A stretch of DNA of 5,735 nt from Clostridia bacterium (lineage in GTDB: Bacteria > Bacillota > Clostridia > Christensenellales > CALWSW01), in the NCBI GenBank assembly GCA_019421925.1, contig JAHZEH010000141.1, positions 1-5,735 of the forward strand. The letters are read 5' to 3'. Made by a program: the position numbers and the translations under genes. The stretch's first letter is position 1; each line of letters opens with the position of its first letter. The notes under the pieces were generated by a model. The model did no database searches and was not told the DNA's origin. It was given only the letters and a program-made list of their open reading frames with translations. This document shows positions 5,058-5,735 of this stretch, in pieces.

Positions 5058-5735
5058 CAAGGGGGACGGAGTCCCCCATCCCAGCGGGGATTGTCAAGGG
5101 GCCGCAGCATCGTCCCCCAGACGGCAAGAGCCGTATCCATCCCCCGGAGCCAGGGGGCCAAAGCCCCCGCAAAAGGGGGGCAAGGGGGACGAAGTCCCCC
5201 ATCCCAACGGGGATTGTCAAGGGGCCGCAGCATCGTCCCCCAGACGGCAAGGGCCGTGTCCCTCCCCGGAGCCAGGGGGCCAAAGCCCCCGCAAAAGGGG
5301 GGCAAGGGGGACGGAGTCCCCCATCCCAACGGGGATTGCCGAGGGGCCGCAACATCATCCCCCAGACGACAAAAGCCGCATCCATCCCCCGGAGCCAAGG
5401 GGCCAAAGCCCCCGCAAAGGGGGCAAGGGGGACGGAGTCCCCCATCCCAACGGGGATTGCCGAGGGGCCGCAGCATCGTCCCCCAGACGGCAAGAGCCGT
5501 GCCCATCCCCCGGAGCCAGGGGGCCAAAGCCCCCGCAAAAGGGGGGCAAGGGGGACGAAGTCCCCCATCCCAACGGGGATTGTCAAGGGGCCGCAGCATC
5601 GTCCCCCAGACGGCAAGGGCCGTGTCCCTCCCCGGAGCCAGGGGGCCAAAGCCCCCGCAAAAGGGGGGCAAGGGGGACGGAGTCCCCCATCCCAACGGGG
5701 ATTGCCGAGGGGCCGCAACATCATCCCCCAGACGA
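5058..5735. repeat. G/C-rich tandem repeat array, 121-123 bp units, 366-bp higher-order trimer (continues past the window)
   Basis: Units start at the CAAGGGGG motif: 5058-5180 (123 bp), 5181-5302 (122), 5303-5423 (121), 5424-5546 (123), 5547-5668 (122) and 5669-5735 (67 bp, cut by the window edge). Unit 2 and unit 5 are identical. Unit 3 and the visible part of unit 6 are identical. Units 1 and 4 differ at a few bases, so the higher-order period is 366 bp. Each unit holds four short inverted repeats, given here for unit 2: GGGGGAC-GAA-GTCCCCC (5184-5200), ATCCC-AACG-GGGAT (5201-5214), ACGGC-AAGG-GCCGT (5244-5257) and GGGGGC-CAAA-GCCCCC (5275-5290). Long open frames cross the array on both strands, but unit lengths are not constant multiples of three and the low-complexity Gly/Pro-rich translations look spurious. 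No gene is seen here. Function is unknown. Confidence 0.95.

Noticed and set aside
4892..5695. N-terminal extension of glnA through the repeats (706-aa frame)
   Set aside because: The extra residues are a Gly/Pro/Trp-rich translation of the tandem repeat. A good ribosome binding site at 4898-4901 and family length support the start at 4891.
4900..5724. Repeat-encoded protein on the minus strand (274 codons)
   Set aside because: Unit lengths of 121, 122 and 123 bp shift the frame between units, so a repeat protein is not maintained. No ribosome binding site was seen.
5058..5735. CRISPR array
   Set aside because: The repeats are contiguous 121-123 bp units without unique spacers between short identical repeats, and no cas genes are present.

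Overview
The window looks like a chromosomal segment of a G+C-rich Firmicute, probably a clostridium of the Oscillospiraceae type. This is inferred from the G+C-rich coding sequence, the strong GGAGG-type ribosome binding sites, the clostridial character of CarB and GlnA, and the glnA-ANTAR gene pair known from clostridia. No rRNA, tRNA, insertion sequence or CRISPR array was seen. All four genes lie on the minus strand, so transcription runs from high to low coordinates.

Layout in the direction of transcription. First, 5735 to about 5038 is a G/C-rich tandem repeat with units of 121-123 bp. It is organised as a higher-order trimer of 366 bp and runs off the right edge of the window. Second, 4892-5037 is a glnA leader with a candidate promoter and two inverted repeats. 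Third, 3575-4891 is a type I glutamine synthetase homologue (glnA, 438 aa). Fourth, 35 bp later, 2970-3539 encodes a 189-aa pseudo-receiver plus ANTAR RNA-binding regulator. Fifth, 2653-2969 is a 317-bp non-coding stretch with several hairpins, one with an attenuator-like arrangement just before carA. Sixth, carA (1552-2652) and carB (1-1574, cut by the window edge) overlap by 23 bp and encode the two subunits of glutamine-dependent carbamoyl phosphate synthetase.

The genes share a glutamine theme. GlnA would make glutamine from glutamate, ammonium and ATP. The ANTAR protein is probably a nitrogen-responsive antiterminator for glnA and perhaps other transcripts. CarA releases ammonia from glutamine, and CarB uses it to make carbamoyl phosphate for pyrimidines and arginine.

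Two things deserve a second look. The glutamine synthetase appears, by eye alignment, to lack the glutamate of the first metal-site E-x-E pair and the catalytic flap glutamate. The tandem array upstream of glnA has unit variation that falls mostly in hairpin loops while the stems are preserved, and it shows a recent 366-bp duplication.
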